Positions 9,498 to 19,442 of a stretch of DNA of 64,000 nt are shown piece after piece. A program made the translations under genes and the position numbers. The notes below the pieces were generated by a model, which saw only the letters and a list, made by a program, of their open reading frames with translations, made no database searches and was not told where the DNA came from. The number at the start of each line of letters is the position of its first letter. Within the stretch, counting starts at the first letter, position 1. Source of the DNA: CAZSNT01 sp964607765 (GTDB taxonomy: Bacteria; Verrucomicrobiota; Lentisphaeria; Oligosphaerales; JABHEG01); assembly GCA_964607765.1 (NCBI GenBank), contig CAZSNT010000007.1, positions 41,991-105,990 on the forward strand. Reading direction: 5' to 3'.

Positions 9498-9884
9498 CTA
9501 TGCCTGGGCCAGTTTCGTACCTGCCGGGGTTACTGTGGTTGTGTCGTGCTTCTGCAGTGCAGCGGAGGCGTTCTGAAGGACCTGCTCGAGCGCGTCCAGG
9601 TACTGCAGGAATCGGTTTCGGCCGGTGGCTGTAAGCGTGACGCGCGTCTGGGGTTTCACGCCGACGAACCGCTTCGAGATCGCCACGACGCGATCATCTG
9701 CCAGGGCCTTGAGGTGGCGGCTCAGATTGCCATCGGTCAGTTCACACTCCTCCCGGAGCTCCGTGAACGTGAGGCCACGCGCGGCGCTGCACAGAGCCGA
9801 GACGATCGCGAGCCGCTTCGGCTCGTGGAAAATGCGTTCCAGTTGATCAAAAGGGCGGCCTGTGGACTTTGCGGATTCCATCAT
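9498..9884 (-). CDS. Winged-helix transcriptional regulator
   Basis: 128 residues. A compact winged-helix fold is visible: RLAIVSALCSAA, LTFTELREECELTDGNLSRH (recognition helix) and KALADDRVVAI leading into the wing. This is the pattern of the small ArsR/MarR-like 'transcriptional regulator' family with HTH_34 domains. No metal-binding cysteine pair is present. The ATG at 9884 overlaps the stop of the preceding membrane-protein gene as ATGA, so the two are translationally coupled. It probably senses a condition together with that membrane protein or represses the pair. Confidence 0.82.
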   Translation of the reverse strand: MMESAKSTGRPFDQLERIFHEPKRLAIVSALCSAARGLTFTELREECELTDGNLSRHLKALADDRVVAISKRFVGVKPQTRVTLTATGRNRFLQYLDALEQVLQNASAALQKHDTTTVTPAGTKLAQA

Positions 9885-10483
9885 TCCAGCCTCCGTGTCG
9901 GATCGAGGTGCAGGATCAAACCGCCGACCACTTCCCCAACAAAGAAGACGATCCCCATGGGCCACGGATTCGTGAAGCGGATGCCCGGACAGAACAGACA
10001 GGTGATTCCGCTGACAAGGTAGAAGAGCCCGACGGCGGCGATCGGTTGCGGCAGGACGTGACGCGAGGCGAGGTTGGCGACACCGAAGAGCGTCATCCAC
10101 ATGCCGAACAACAGATCAAGATCGCCGCGCTGGAGCAGAGCGAGGGAGAGGCACGCGCCGGCGATCAGCGGCGGAAATACCTCGAGCGTGGGCCGCAGTT
10201 TGCGCACGTCCCGGTTCACATCGGCATTGGACACGAACCAATAGAGCAGCGCGCCATAATTGAGCAGCAACGCAATGGCACATACGCTGCCCCAGACGGC
10301 GATGGCTGCGCGAGGCGTGTTCGGGACCCACGACGACTGCAGCAGCCCGGCGCCGGCGAGTGCCACGACGCCCGAGGCCATGCGTGCGCGTCCTGAATAG
10401 CCCTTGAACTGCTGTCGTTCGATCACGCGGTAGCGCAGTTCCCGGACCTGTTCGAGCGCGTGATGGATGTGTTTGACGATCAT
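9881..10483 (-). CDS. Membrane protein coupled to winged-helix regulator
   Basis: 200 residues. A basic N-terminal stretch (RYRVIERQQFKGYSGRARMAS) precedes about five hydrophobic helices, ending in a short polar tail. I do not recognise the family. The ATG at 10483 is preferred because GGAAGG lies 4-9 nt upstream; an ATG at 10504 would add seven residues. It shares a 4-bp ATGA overlap with the downstream regulator gene. Such membrane protein/winged-helix pairs recur in bacterial genomes and are presumed to be sensor-regulator or transport-regulator modules. Confidence 0.65.
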   Translation of the reverse strand: MIVKHIHHALEQVRELRYRVIERQQFKGYSGRARMASGVVALAGAGLLQSSWVPNTPRAAIAVWGSVCAIALLLNYGALLYWFVSNADVNRDVRKLRPTLEVFPPLIAGACLSLALLQRGDLDLLFGMWMTLFGVANLASRHVLPQPIAAVGLFYLVSGITCLFCPGIRFTNPWPMGIVFFVGEVVGGLILHLDPTRRLE

Positions 10484-10654
10484 CGTGCCTTCCACAACTG
10501 CCATGCCCTACAGTATCACAAGGGAAAGGACTTTGCAAGACAAAGAACATGGCAAAAGAGAAGACGGCCACTCATGCCCTTTCCGGGGCTGCGACATTGG
10601 GAGTTGAGAGTGCTTGGGGTGACCCCATTCCCATTCTTGGACCGCCCCGGGCGC

Positions 10655-12064
10655 TCAGTACCGGTAGTGTTCGGGCTTGTAGGGGCCCTGAGTCGGGATT
10701 CCGAGGTAGTCGGCCTGTTTCTGCGTGAGCGCTGTGAGGTGCGCGCTGAGCTTGTCCAGGTGCAGTCTGGCCACCTCTTCGTCCAGTTCCTTGGACAGTG
10801 TGTAGACGCCCACCTCGTAGTCCTTGTTCCAGAGATCGAGCTGGGCGAGGCACTGGTTGGTGAACGAGTTGCTCATCACGAAGCTCGGGTGTCCCGTGGC
10901 ACAGCCCAGGTTCACGAGCCGTCCGTCGGCGAGCATGATGATCGCGTGCCCGTCCTCGAAGATGTACTTGTCGACCTGCGGCTTGATGGGCAGTTTGGTG
11001 ACGCCGGGCCACTCCTGCAGCTTGGCGACCTGGATCTCATTGTCGAAGTGCCCGATGTTGCAGACGATTGCCTGGTCACGCATGCCTGCCATGTGTTCAG
11101 CGCTGATCACATCGCAGCACCCGGTGGCGGTCACGAAGATCTCGGCGTCGTCGAGCACCTCCTCCAGGCGCACGACCTGGAAGCCTTCCATGGCTGCCTG
11201 CAGGGCGCAGATCGGATCGATCTCGGTGATGAGGACGCGTGCGCCGAAGCCGCGGAGGCTCTGAGCGCAGCCTTTGCCCACGTCACCGTAGCCGCAGACC
11301 ACACAGACCTTGCCGGCTACCATGACATCGGTCGCCCTCTTGATCCCGTCGGCAAGCGACTCACGGCAACCGTAGAGGTTGTCGAACTTCGATTTCGTGA
11401 CCGAGTCGTTGACGTTGATCGCAGGCACGAGCAGTCTGCCCTCTTCCACGCGCTGGTAGAGCCGGTGCACGCCGGTGGTTGTCTCTTCGGACACGCCCTT
11501 CCACTCCGCCGCCGCTCGATGCCACTTCTGCGGATCCTGGGCCAGTGCCGTCTGCAGGGCACGCACCAGGGCGCGTTCGTCTTCGGTCTCTACCGCGGCG
11601 TCCAGGATGGTCGGGTCGTTTTCGGCATCGCAACCCATGTGGATCATGAGCGTGGCATCGCCTCCGTCGTCGACGATCAGGTTCGGGCCTTTGCCGCCGG
11701 GGAAGGACAGGGCTTGAACTGTGCACTCCCAGTAATCGTCCAGCGTTTCGCCCTTCCACGCGAAGACCGGCACGCCCGTGGCCGCGATGGCGGCCGCAGC
11801 GTGATCCTGTGTGGAGTAGATGTTGCAGGACGCCCAGCGCACATCGGCGCCCAGTTCCAGAAGCGTCTCGATGAGCACGGCGGTCTGGATCGTCATGTGC
11901 AAGCTGCCGCTGACGCGTGCGCCGCGCAACGGCTTGGCGGGGCCGTACTTCTCGCGGACAGCCATCAGGCCCGGCATTTCTTTCTCAGCGATATCGATCT
12001 CTTTGCGTCCGAATTCCGCCTCGGCAATGTCTCTGATCCAGTAGGTGTCCGTTTTCTGTATCAT
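10655..12064 (-). CDS. ahcY: Adenosylhomocysteinase (S-adenosylhomocysteine hydrolase)
   Basis: 469 residues, the usual length of the longer bacterial form. It hydrolyses S-adenosylhomocysteine to adenosine and homocysteine, using bound NAD. Visible motifs include the substrate-side SGSLHMTIQTAVLIETL and STQDHAAAAI, NDSVTKSKFDN, and the NAD-binding GYGDVGKG; the C-terminus ends in PYKPEHYRY, as family members do. The ATG at 12064 has GGAG 10 nt upstream and begins the conserved region. It is the last of a tight metK-PfkB-ahcY series, so the whole methyl cycle is encoded together. Confidence 0.97.
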   Translation of the reverse strand: MIQKTDTYWIRDIAEAEFGRKEIDIAEKEMPGLMAVREKYGPAKPLRGARVSGSLHMTIQTAVLIETLLELGADVRWASCNIYSTQDHAAAAIAATGVPVFAWKGETLDDYWECTVQALSFPGGKGPNLIVDDGGDATLMIHMGCDAENDPTILDAAVETEDERALVRALQTALAQDPQKWHRAAAEWKGVSEETTTGVHRLYQRVEEGRLLVPAINVNDSVTKSKFDNLYGCRESLADGIKRATDVMVAGKVCVVCGYGDVGKGCAQSLRGFGARVLITEIDPICALQAAMEGFQVVRLEEVLDDAEIFVTATGCCDVISAEHMAGMRDQAIVCNIGHFDNEIQVAKLQEWPGVTKLPIKPQVDKYIFEDGHAIIMLADGRLVNLGCATGHPSFVMSNSFTNQCLAQLDLWNKDYEVGVYTLSKELDEEVARLHLDKLSAHLTALTQKQADYLGIPTQGPYKPEHYRY

Positions 12065-12154
12065 GTCCGGCACTCCAGAGTAATTCCAGGTCCCAATTCG
12101 TTCTGAGCCGCGGGAGGCGCGCGCTTGCACGCCACTCCCTCGAGGGGAGCCGGC

Positions 12155-13129
12155 TCAGTCTTCGATTCCGTCTTTCAACTGCGTCCACACATCCGCTGGA
12201 ACGGTCGCCCCAACCTGCTGGACCACAGCCGCGGCCAGCGTCGCGCCGATTCGTCCGGCCCGGCTCAGGTCGCCATCGGTCAGCAGACCGTAGAGGAAGC
12301 CGGCGGCCCACGTGTCTCCGGCCCCGGTCGTATCAACGGCTTCGACCCGTTTCGCGTCGACGGCCACGCGCTCTTCGTCGCGCTGGATCAACGCCCCGCG
12401 GGCGCCGAGCTTGACTACAGCAAGGTCGGCAAATGCCGCGAGGCGGCGCAACGCTTCCGGTTCGTCCTCCGTTCCGGCGAATGCCGCGGCTTCATCCTCG
12501 TTGGCAAAGACCATGTCAACGTATTCGCGCAGGATGGCGGGGAGAATGGTGCGCTGCGCGCGCACCAGTTCAGGCGACGCCAGGTCCAGGCTGATCGTGC
12601 AGCCGGCAGTCTTCGCCAGGTGCAGCACGTGCAGCGTGAGCCGGCGGTCGAAGAGCATGTAGCCTTCGACGTGCAGGTGCGTGCAGCCCGCGAAATCGCT
12701 CGGCTCGATGTCATCGCGAGTGATTGTCGCGGCTGCGCCGAGAAGCGTCCGCATCGTGCGTTGCGAATCGGGCGTCACCAAGCTCAGGCAGGTTCCGGTC
12801 GGCGTGCTTGGATGGACCTTGAATGCGGTCGTTTCCACGCCTGCCTGAGCAACCGCGTCGCGGTAGTAGGCACCGTCAGCATCGGCGCCGACTTTCGTCA
12901 GCAGGCGCGTCTGCATCCCTAAGTGCGCGGCCGCGACCATGGTATTGGCCGCGGAGCCGCCGGGCACACGTGACGGCGGCGATGGCAGAGCTGCAGTGAG
13001 CTCCGCCATCTCCGCGGTGTCGACCAATTCCATTCCGCCTTTGTCGCCGTGGATGGCTTCCACGAACGCCTCGGGAACGAACGCCAGTTGGTCGACGAGC
13101 GCAGAGCCAAAGCCGATCATGCGATGCAT
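12155..13129 (-). CDS. PfkB family kinase, probable adenosine kinase
   Basis: 324 residues. PfkB signatures are present: the N-terminal GGSAANT substrate loop and the C-terminal DTTGAGD anion-hole/catalytic-base motif (Asp of GAGD). PfkB enzymes phosphorylate sugars or nucleosides. The gene starts 4 bp after metK and is followed by ahcY, whose product adenosine must be removed to pull the reaction forward; adenosine kinase is therefore the best functional guess, consistent with similar adenosine-kinase-like PfkB proteins. A ribokinase-like sugar kinase is the alternative. ATG 13129 has AAAGGA upstream; a second ATG at 13120 is possible. Confidence 0.85.
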   Translation of the reverse strand: MHRMIGFGSALVDQLAFVPEAFVEAIHGDKGGMELVDTAEMAELTAALPSPPSRVPGGSAANTMVAAAHLGMQTRLLTKVGADADGAYYRDAVAQAGVETTAFKVHPSTPTGTCLSLVTPDSQRTMRTLLGAAATITRDDIEPSDFAGCTHLHVEGYMLFDRRLTLHVLHLAKTAGCTISLDLASPELVRAQRTILPAILREYVDMVFANEDEAAAFAGTEDEPEALRRLAAFADLAVVKLGARGALIQRDEERVAVDAKRVEAVDTTGAGDTWAAGFLYGLLTDGDLSRAGRIGATLAAAVVQQVGATVPADVWTQLKDGIED

Positions 13130-13133
13130 AGGA

Positions 13134-14327
<1,194 letters not shown>

Positions 14328-14445
14328 GCGTCGATTCTCCTTATAACCGGGGCACGGCTCAGCACAACATGTATGTATATGGATAGAGTAATATAGGGGC
14401 GCGGCGACAGGCGGCAAGCGCGAATACGGGGGTTTCATCGCGCGT

Positions 14446-14524
14446 CAGTTACGTGAGGCAACCCCCGTAGCCCGGCTCTCGCTGAGCCGGGCTACGGGGG
14501 ACGCGCGGATGCCTCACGTAACTG
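14446..14524. repeat. Nested palindrome with strong hairpin
   Basis: A perfect 17-bp inverted repeat (14462-14478 and 14484-14500; arm CCCCCGTAGCCCGGCTC) with a 5-nt loop sits inside a second perfect 15-bp inverted repeat (14446-14460 and 14510-14524; arm CAGTTACGTGAGGCA). It occupies the divergent spacer between metK and the AAA ATPase gene. Without a U-tract it is not a usual terminator. Two nested perfect arms suggest a mobile or REP-type element. Confidence 0.85.
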
Positions 14525-14612
14525 GCTACGGGGTTTCTGATTGGGCAGTCTGCCGCTGGCGTTGCGGGAGTGCAGTGGTTATGATAGGAGTGCTGAACAA
14601 GAGGTGAACGCC

Positions 14613-16097
14613 ATGCTTACACGCTTGAGAGTGAACGGCTTCAAGAACCTGCTTGACGTGGACGTGCGTTTTGGGCCCTTCACGTGCGTTGCGGGCGCCA
14701 ACGGCGTAGGCAAGTCCAACCTGCTGGATGCGATACGTTTTCTGGGCGCCACGGCGTCGCGTCCGCTGGTGGACGCTGCGCTGTCGGTGCGCGGGCAGGG
14801 CGGCAGCGGCAATGACGTGCGCAACTTGTTCTACCGCTCGGGCCACGAACGCTCGACCCGAATGATGTTCGAGGCGGAGATGATCGTCGCACCCGAGTCT
14901 GTGGATGACCTTGGACAGACGGCCCGGGCGGGCATCACGATCTTGCGGTATGTGCTTGAACTGGGGTGCAGAGACGAGGGTGGCGCAGGCGCTCTGGAAG
15001 TGCTGCGCGAGGAACTGACGCACATGAACCGTCGGTCCGTGAGTCACCAAGTGCTGTTCAGACACAGCGTGCGGGACTGGCGCAACAGTGTGGTTACGGG
15101 CAAACGGCGTGTGCCCTTCATTTCCACGGCGGGTCGACCGGGCAATCGCAGAGTCACGACGCACGAGGATGGGGGCACGATCGGCCGTCCTCTGGTGCGG
15201 GCCGCTGCTTGTCTGCCGCGTACTGTGCTGTCTGTGGCGGATGCCACGGCGTGCCCTACGGCGCTCTGTGCTCGGCGCGAGCTCCAGTCCTGGCGACTGC
15301 TGCAGCTCGAGCCGTCCGCGCTGCGTCAACCGGACGAACTGGACGCGCCTGTGCATCTGGCGCTGGACGGTTCCCACCTGCCGGCCACGCTTCATCGGCT
15401 GGCCGGCGGTCGGGTGTTGGCGGGTGATGCCCGCGCCGATGCCTATGCGGCGGTGACTGCGCGGCTGCAGGAACTGTGTGGCGATGTCCGCGGCGTCTGG
15501 GTCGACCGCGATGAGCGTCGCGGCACACTGACCTTGCGCGTCACACGCAGTGACGGCACGGATTTCAGTGCTCGTTCGCTGCCGGACAGCATGCTGCGGA
15601 TGCTGGCTCTGATTGCTCTTGACCTGGATGTGACGCAGCCGGGACTGTTCTGTCTCGAAGAGCCGGAGAACGGCATCCACCCGGAGAGTGTGCCCGGGAT
15701 TCTTCGGTTGCTTCAGGAGGTGGCGGTCGATCCCATGAAGCCGGCGACGGCGGGAAATCCGCTGCGCCAGGTCATTGTCAATACGCACTCGCCTGCTGTC
15801 GTTGGCGAAGTGCCGGATGAGAGTCTGCTGGTGGCGGAAGCCGCGGCCGACCAGGGCGAGCACGCTGCTGCCTGCGCCAAAGTCCAGTTCAGCTGCCTTC
15901 CCGGGATATGGCGAGTCAAGGCTGACAACCCGCCTCCGATCGTGTCGAAGGACAAGCTGTTCGCTTACCTGAACCCCGCCTCTGCCGGGGCCGACTACTC
16001 GCACTACGTGCAGGCGCAGGCGTTGCAGCGACATCGCCGCTCGACTCGCGTGGCAGACCGCGACGACCTGCAGATCCTCATGCCGTGGGGGCAGTAG
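14613..16097 (+). CDS. AAA family ATPase (RecF/OLD-like, orphan)
   Basis: 494 residues. The start TRLRVNGFKNLLDVDVRFGP followed by Walker A GANGVGKS (residues 28-35) is typical of SMC/RecF-like AAA_21 ATPases. The second half has a signature-like LPDSMLRMLAL, Walker B/D-loop FCLEEPENGIHP and the switch NTHSP. There is no C-terminal TOPRIM nuclease, so it is not a full OLD protein. Such ATPases work in DNA repair, plasmid or phage defence, usually with a partner; none is adjacent, as the flanking genes run the other way. ATG 14613 has GAGGTGA upstream. The function remains open. Confidence 0.85.
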   Translation: MLTRLRVNGFKNLLDVDVRFGPFTCVAGANGVGKSNLLDAIRFLGATASRPLVDAALSVRGQGGSGNDVRNLFYRSGHERSTRMMFEAEMIVAPESVDDLGQTARAGITILRYVLELGCRDEGGAGALEVLREELTHMNRRSVSHQVLFRHSVRDWRNSVVTGKRRVPFISTAGRPGNRRVTTHEDGGTIGRPLVRAAACLPRTVLSVADATACPTALCARRELQSWRLLQLEPSALRQPDELDAPVHLALDGSHLPATLHRLAGGRVLAGDARADAYAAVTARLQELCGDVRGVWVDRDERRGTLTLRVTRSDGTDFSARSLPDSMLRMLALIALDLDVTQPGLFCLEEPENGIHPESVPGILRLLQEVAVDPMKPATAGNPLRQVIVNTHSPAVVGEVPDESLLVAEAAADQGEHAAACAKVQFSCLPGIWRVKADNPPPIVSKDKLFAYLNPASAGADYSHYVQAQALQRHRRSTRVADRDDLQILMPWGQ

Positions 16098-16171
16098 CGG
16101 CCCCAGAAACAGACAGTCCCCCAGACCGCCGCCTGCGCGTTCGCGCGGAACAGCGGACTGAGGGAACTATC

Positions 16172-16203
16172 AAAAACGACTTGCGATCAGTGTCGCAAGG
16201 TCG
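16172..16203 (-). terminator. Rho-independent terminator of the RRM gene
   Basis: Read on the minus strand, the hairpin CGACCTTGCGA / TCGCAAGTCG with a 6-nt loop is followed directly by TTTTT (16172-16176). It begins 4 bp after the stop codon of the RRM gene. One bulged C is the only imperfection. It also separates this gene from the convergent AAA ATPase gene. Confidence 0.88.
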
Positions 16204-16206
16204 CGA

Positions 16207-16479
16207 TTACCAGCGGCTGCCGTAGCTGCGGCGCTCGGGCCGGGGCCTGGCTTCGTTGACAGTCAGCGTGCGGCCTTCGACCTCCTGACCATTCAGGGCT
16301 TCCATGGCTGCGCGGGCCTCGTTGTCATCGCCCATCTCGACAAAGGCGAATCCCTTGGGACGGCCTGTGTCGCGGTCCGTGATGACGCGCACTGCGTCCA
16401 CGCGACCGTACTCTTCGAAGCTCCTCCGAAGCGTGTCCTCTGTGGTGCTGTACGACATGTTTCCGACGTAGATGTTCAT
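16207..16479 (-). CDS. Small RNA-binding protein (single RRM)
   Basis: 90 residues, essentially one RNA recognition motif: RNP-2 IYVGNM at residues 3-8 and RNP-1 KGFAFVEM in the middle, followed by a short Arg-rich tail. Such glycine/arginine-tailed RRM proteins occur in cyanobacteria and other bacteria, often cold- or stress-induced, and bind single-stranded RNA. ATG 16479 starts exactly at the RRM; further upstream codons add no similarity. It is a monocistronic gene with its own terminator. A small hairpin in its 5' leader (16524-16545) may affect expression. Confidence 0.92.
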   Translation of the reverse strand: MNIYVGNMSYSTTEDTLRRSFEEYGRVDAVRVITDRDTGRPKGFAFVEMGDDNEARAAMEALNGQEVEGRTLTVNEARPRPERRSYGSRW

Positions 16480-17113
16480 GCTCTCACTCTCTCGTGCTCC
16501 CGGAACCAAACGCAATCAACCTGGCTGACGTCCGGGTGCGTCAGCGCAAGCCTACTTCTTCGCCTCACTCTGTGCGAAGTCCAAAACATGGCACACACTG
16601 CAGGCGTGCCTCTTCCGACACCCAAAGCGTGTCAGGTTGCCGGTCATTCAGTCAAAACAAACTGTGGAATAACGATGCGTTGGTAGGCCGGGGCCCCGAA
16701 GTGACTGCAATGCTCCAGTATCGTTCCAGTTAGCGTCTACTCCACGCCAAAGTCAGTTCACCATAGGGCAGCTGAGGGGCCGTGTTCCGTAGGAAGAGAA
16801 TCGCGGCAGGCGATCGATATCTGCAAAAATATTGTTCCGTAAGACATGACTATACACGTCCAATACGAGAATGCAACTACTGTGCGGCTGCTTTCCTTTT
16901 CCGGGGATGTGTCTGGGCATGCAGGGCGGGGGCATCCTGGGAAGGCGGCGATGAGCCAAGGCACGGACGAAGAACGATGCAGGCCGGTGTCGGTTCGCCG
17001 CGAATCTTGGTCGCTTTATCGTCTTGCGCTGCCCGTTCCTGCGCTTGCCACGCTATCTTATGCCAGGTCGCCGTGAACTCCTGAGTCCGCCAGCACTGAT
17101 TGTACCGCAAGCC
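16480..17113. other. Divergent spacer between RRM gene and rlmKL
   Basis: 634 bp without a supported gene. It holds a 7-bp perfect hairpin, GCTGACG (16524-16530) with CGTCAGC (16539-16545), in the leader of the RRM gene. It also holds a short direct repeat TGTTCCGTA (about 16783 and 16834) within a locally AT-rich patch (16825-16870) that could carry the rlmKL promoter. I could not fit a confident -35/-10 pair. Confidence 0.5.
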
Positions 17114-19327
17114 ATGCCTGACATTCAACTCATCGCGACTGCAGCATTTGGCCTGGAAGCGGTCGTTGCTCGTGAACTGAGCGATCTCGGTTACGGCGAC
17201 ACGCATGTCGAGGCGGGCCGAGTGCGGTTCCGTGCGGATGAACAGGCGATCTGCCGCACGAACCTGTGGCTTCGGGTGTCGGACCGCGTACTCGTGGAAG
17301 TCGGCCGCTTCCGCGCGACGGATTTTGGCGCTCTGTTTGACGGTGTTGAGGGCTTGCCGTGGGAGGAGTGGCTTCCGGCGAACGCTCGATTTCCGGTTCG
17401 CGGCCGTTCGGTGCGGTCGCAATTGAGCAGCGTGCCGGCGTGTCAGCGGATCGTGAAGAAGGCCATTGTCGAGCGGCTGCGTCGTGCTCATCGCGTGCAG
17501 ACGCTGCCGGAGGACGGGCCGTCCTGTCCTGTGGCCGTGGCGCTGCTCAACAATGAGGCGAGCTTGGCCATCGACACGTCCGGTGTGGGGCTTCACAAGC
17601 GTGGTTTCCGGGACAGGTCGGGACCCGCGCCGTTGAAAGAGACGCTGGCTGCGGGCCTTGTTCTGCTCAGTTTCTGGCGCTCGGACAGGCCATTGATCGA
17701 TCCGTTCTGCGGCACCGGGACCATTCCGATCGAGGCCGCGTTGATCGCGGCTCGGATGGCGCCGGGGCGGAGTCGCTCGTTTGCGGCTGAGCAATGGCCG
17801 CGTCTGGCGGGGCAGGCATGGGCTCGGGCGCGTGAGGAGGCCCGCGAGCTGGCGGCATCGCCATCTGGTCTCTCGATCCGGGGGTTCGATTCGGACAGGC
17901 GCGTGATTGCGCTGGCACAGCGACACGCGCAACGCGCGGGTGTCCAGGAGTTTGTGCGGTTCGAGTGTCGTGCGTTCGAGGAACTGGCCAGTGAGGAGCA
18001 GTTTGGCTGCCTGATCGCCAACCCGCCCTACGGTGAACGACTGGGAGATCGGGGTGAGGCGCGGGATTTATATCGGAGCATGCCCGGGGTACTGAGACGG
18101 TTACCCACGTGGTCGCACTTCCTGCTCGTCGCAAGCCGCGATTTTGAGGGCGTGGTCGGGCAAGAGGCGGACCGGCGCAGGAAGCTCTATAACGGGCGCA
18201 TTGAGTGTACTTACTACCAGTTCCACGGGCCGCCGCCGTCCAAAGCGGCGGGGCGCGTAACGTCGCGGCTGCGGGACGGCGCAGGTACGGATGCAGGGGG
18301 GGGCGCGGAGGCCGAATCCGAGGCGGCGCCGGCGCCACCGGTGCGGGCCGTTTTCGGCGGCCTGCCCGAGGGCGCTGCGGAACAGGCTGAGTTGCTCAGA
18401 CGCCGGCTCGAGAAGAGGGTGCATCATCTTCGACGTCTGCCGACACGTCAGGGCATCACCTGTTTCCGTATCTACGACTGTGACGTGCCCGGCGTGCCGT
18501 TGATGATCGACCGTTACGAGGACTATGTGCACGTCAGCGAATATGCTCGCGCGGGCGGGCATGCCCCGGCCCAGCACCTGGATTGGCTCGACTTGATGAC
18601 CGAGACGATCGCGCAGGCGCTTGATGTGCCGGCGGATCGTGTTTTTGTCAAAGCTCGGCATCGCCAAAGGGGGATCAGACAACATCAGCGCGTAGCAGAA
18701 CAGGAATTCACCACTGTGGTTCACGAAGGCGGGCTGCAATTTCTGGTGAATCTGTCCGATTACATCGATACCGGTTTGTTCCTGGACCATCGGGTCACCC
18801 GCGGAATGGTGCGTGATCTGGCCAAAGACGCCAGCGTTCTGAACCTGTTTTCGTACACGGGCGCGTTCACGGTCTACGCGGCAGCCGGGGGAGCGGGGCA
18901 GACGTGTTCGGTGGATTTGTCGCCGCGTTACCTTGCGTGGGCCCAGCGCAACATGGAGTTGAACGGGTTCAGCGATCCCGAGCGCCACCGTTTTGTGCGG
19001 CAGGACGTGCGGCAGTTCCTGGAGGATGCTGCGGCGCGCGGTCTGGCGTACGATCTGGCGATCCTGGACCCGCCGACATTCTCCAACAGCAAAGCAACGG
19101 ACGAAGACTACGATGTGCAGCAGCATCACGGCCAGACGATCAACCGCGTCCTGAAGCTGTTGCGGCCGGGGGGCATGCTGTTCTTCTCGACGAACTTCCG
19201 TAAGTTCAAGTTCGCCGACGCGGAGATCAGAGGTGCGTCCGAGATCAGGGAGATCACCCGCCAGACTGTGCCGCCCGACTTCGCGCGCCGTCGTCCGCAC
19301 CGTTGCTGGCGGATACGACGCAACTGA
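17114..19327 (+). CDS. rlmKL: Bifunctional 23S rRNA methyltransferase RlmKL
   Basis: 737 residues; the E. coli protein has about 700. It should methylate 23S rRNA at G2445 (m2G, RlmL part) and G2069 (m7G, RlmK part). The N-terminal THUMP region is followed by the RlmL methyltransferase with DPFCGTGTIPIEAAL (near 196-210) and the catalytic NPPYGERLG (near 305). The second methyltransferase has a LNLFSYTGAFTVYAA motif and DPPTFSNSK (near 652). ATG 17114 starts the conserved IQLIATAAFGLE. It is transcribed alone. The tail after the last strand (VPPDFARRRPHRCW) is normal. Confidence 0.95.
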   Translation: MPDIQLIATAAFGLEAVVARELSDLGYGDTHVEAGRVRFRADEQAICRTNLWLRVSDRVLVEVGRFRATDFGALFDGVEGLPWEEWLPANARFPVRGRSVRSQLSSVPACQRIVKKAIVERLRRAHRVQTLPEDGPSCPVAVALLNNEASLAIDTSGVGLHKRGFRDRSGPAPLKETLAAGLVLLSFWRSDRPLIDPFCGTGTIPIEAALIAARMAPGRSRSFAAEQWPRLAGQAWARAREEARELAASPSGLSIRGFDSDRRVIALAQRHAQRAGVQEFVRFECRAFEELASEEQFGCLIANPPYGERLGDRGEARDLYRSMPGVLRRLPTWSHFLLVASRDFEGVVGQEADRRRKLYNGRIECTYYQFHGPPPSKAAGRVTSRLRDGAGTDAGGGAEAESEAAPAPPVRAVFGGLPEGAAEQAELLRRRLEKRVHHLRRLPTRQGITCFRIYDCDVPGVPLMIDRYEDYVHVSEYARAGGHAPAQHLDWLDLMTETIAQALDVPADRVFVKARHRQRGIRQHQRVAEQEFTTVVHEGGLQFLVNLSDYIDTGLFLDHRVTRGMVRDLAKDASVLNLFSYTGAFTVYAAAGGAGQTCSVDLSPRYLAWAQRNMELNGFSDPERHRFVRQDVRQFLEDAAARGLAYDLAILDPPTFSNSKATDEDYDVQQHHGQTINRVLKLLRPGGMLFFSTNFRKFKFADAEIRGASEIREITRQTVPPDFARRRPHRCWRIRRN

Positions 19328-19392
19328 CCCGCTCGTGAGGAGCCCGGCGTTTGCTCCGCCGATTGCAGTCGATTGCAGCCGGTCCGGGGGCG

Positions 19393-19435
19393 GGACACGG
19401 CGGCCTGCTGCCGCTCGGAATGCGGCGCCGTGTCC
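19393..19435. terminator. Inverted repeat between convergent genes
   Basis: GGACACGGCG (19393-19402) and CGCCGTGTCC (19426-19435) form a perfect 10-bp stem between the convergent rlmKL and the PQQ-propeller gene. No U-tract follows on either strand, so it is only a candidate bidirectional terminator. Just before it, at 19363-19380, GATTGCAGTCGATTGCAG is a tandem 9-bp repeat that recurs near 53.65 kb. Confidence 0.45.
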
Positions 19436-19442
19436 GAGAAGC

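Noticed and set aside
14328..14440. Possible SAM riboswitch before metK, and likewise before metY
   Set aside because: No matching conserved core or stem pattern could be drawn; the spacer is short and AT-rich rather than structured.
14526..16034. Long open frame antisense to the AAA ATPase gene
   Set aside because: It has no recognisable domain and is a codon-bias shadow of a gene with intact Walker motifs. The same applies to other long antisense frames, such as 5106-6944 (+), 10460-12106 (+), 39858-41117 (-), 59013-60731 (+) and 61876-63405 (+).
14613..19327. ATPase, RRM protein and RlmKL as a defence island
   Set aside because: The genes are on different strands with a terminator between them; RlmKL is housekeeping, and no toxin, nuclease or integrase is nearby.
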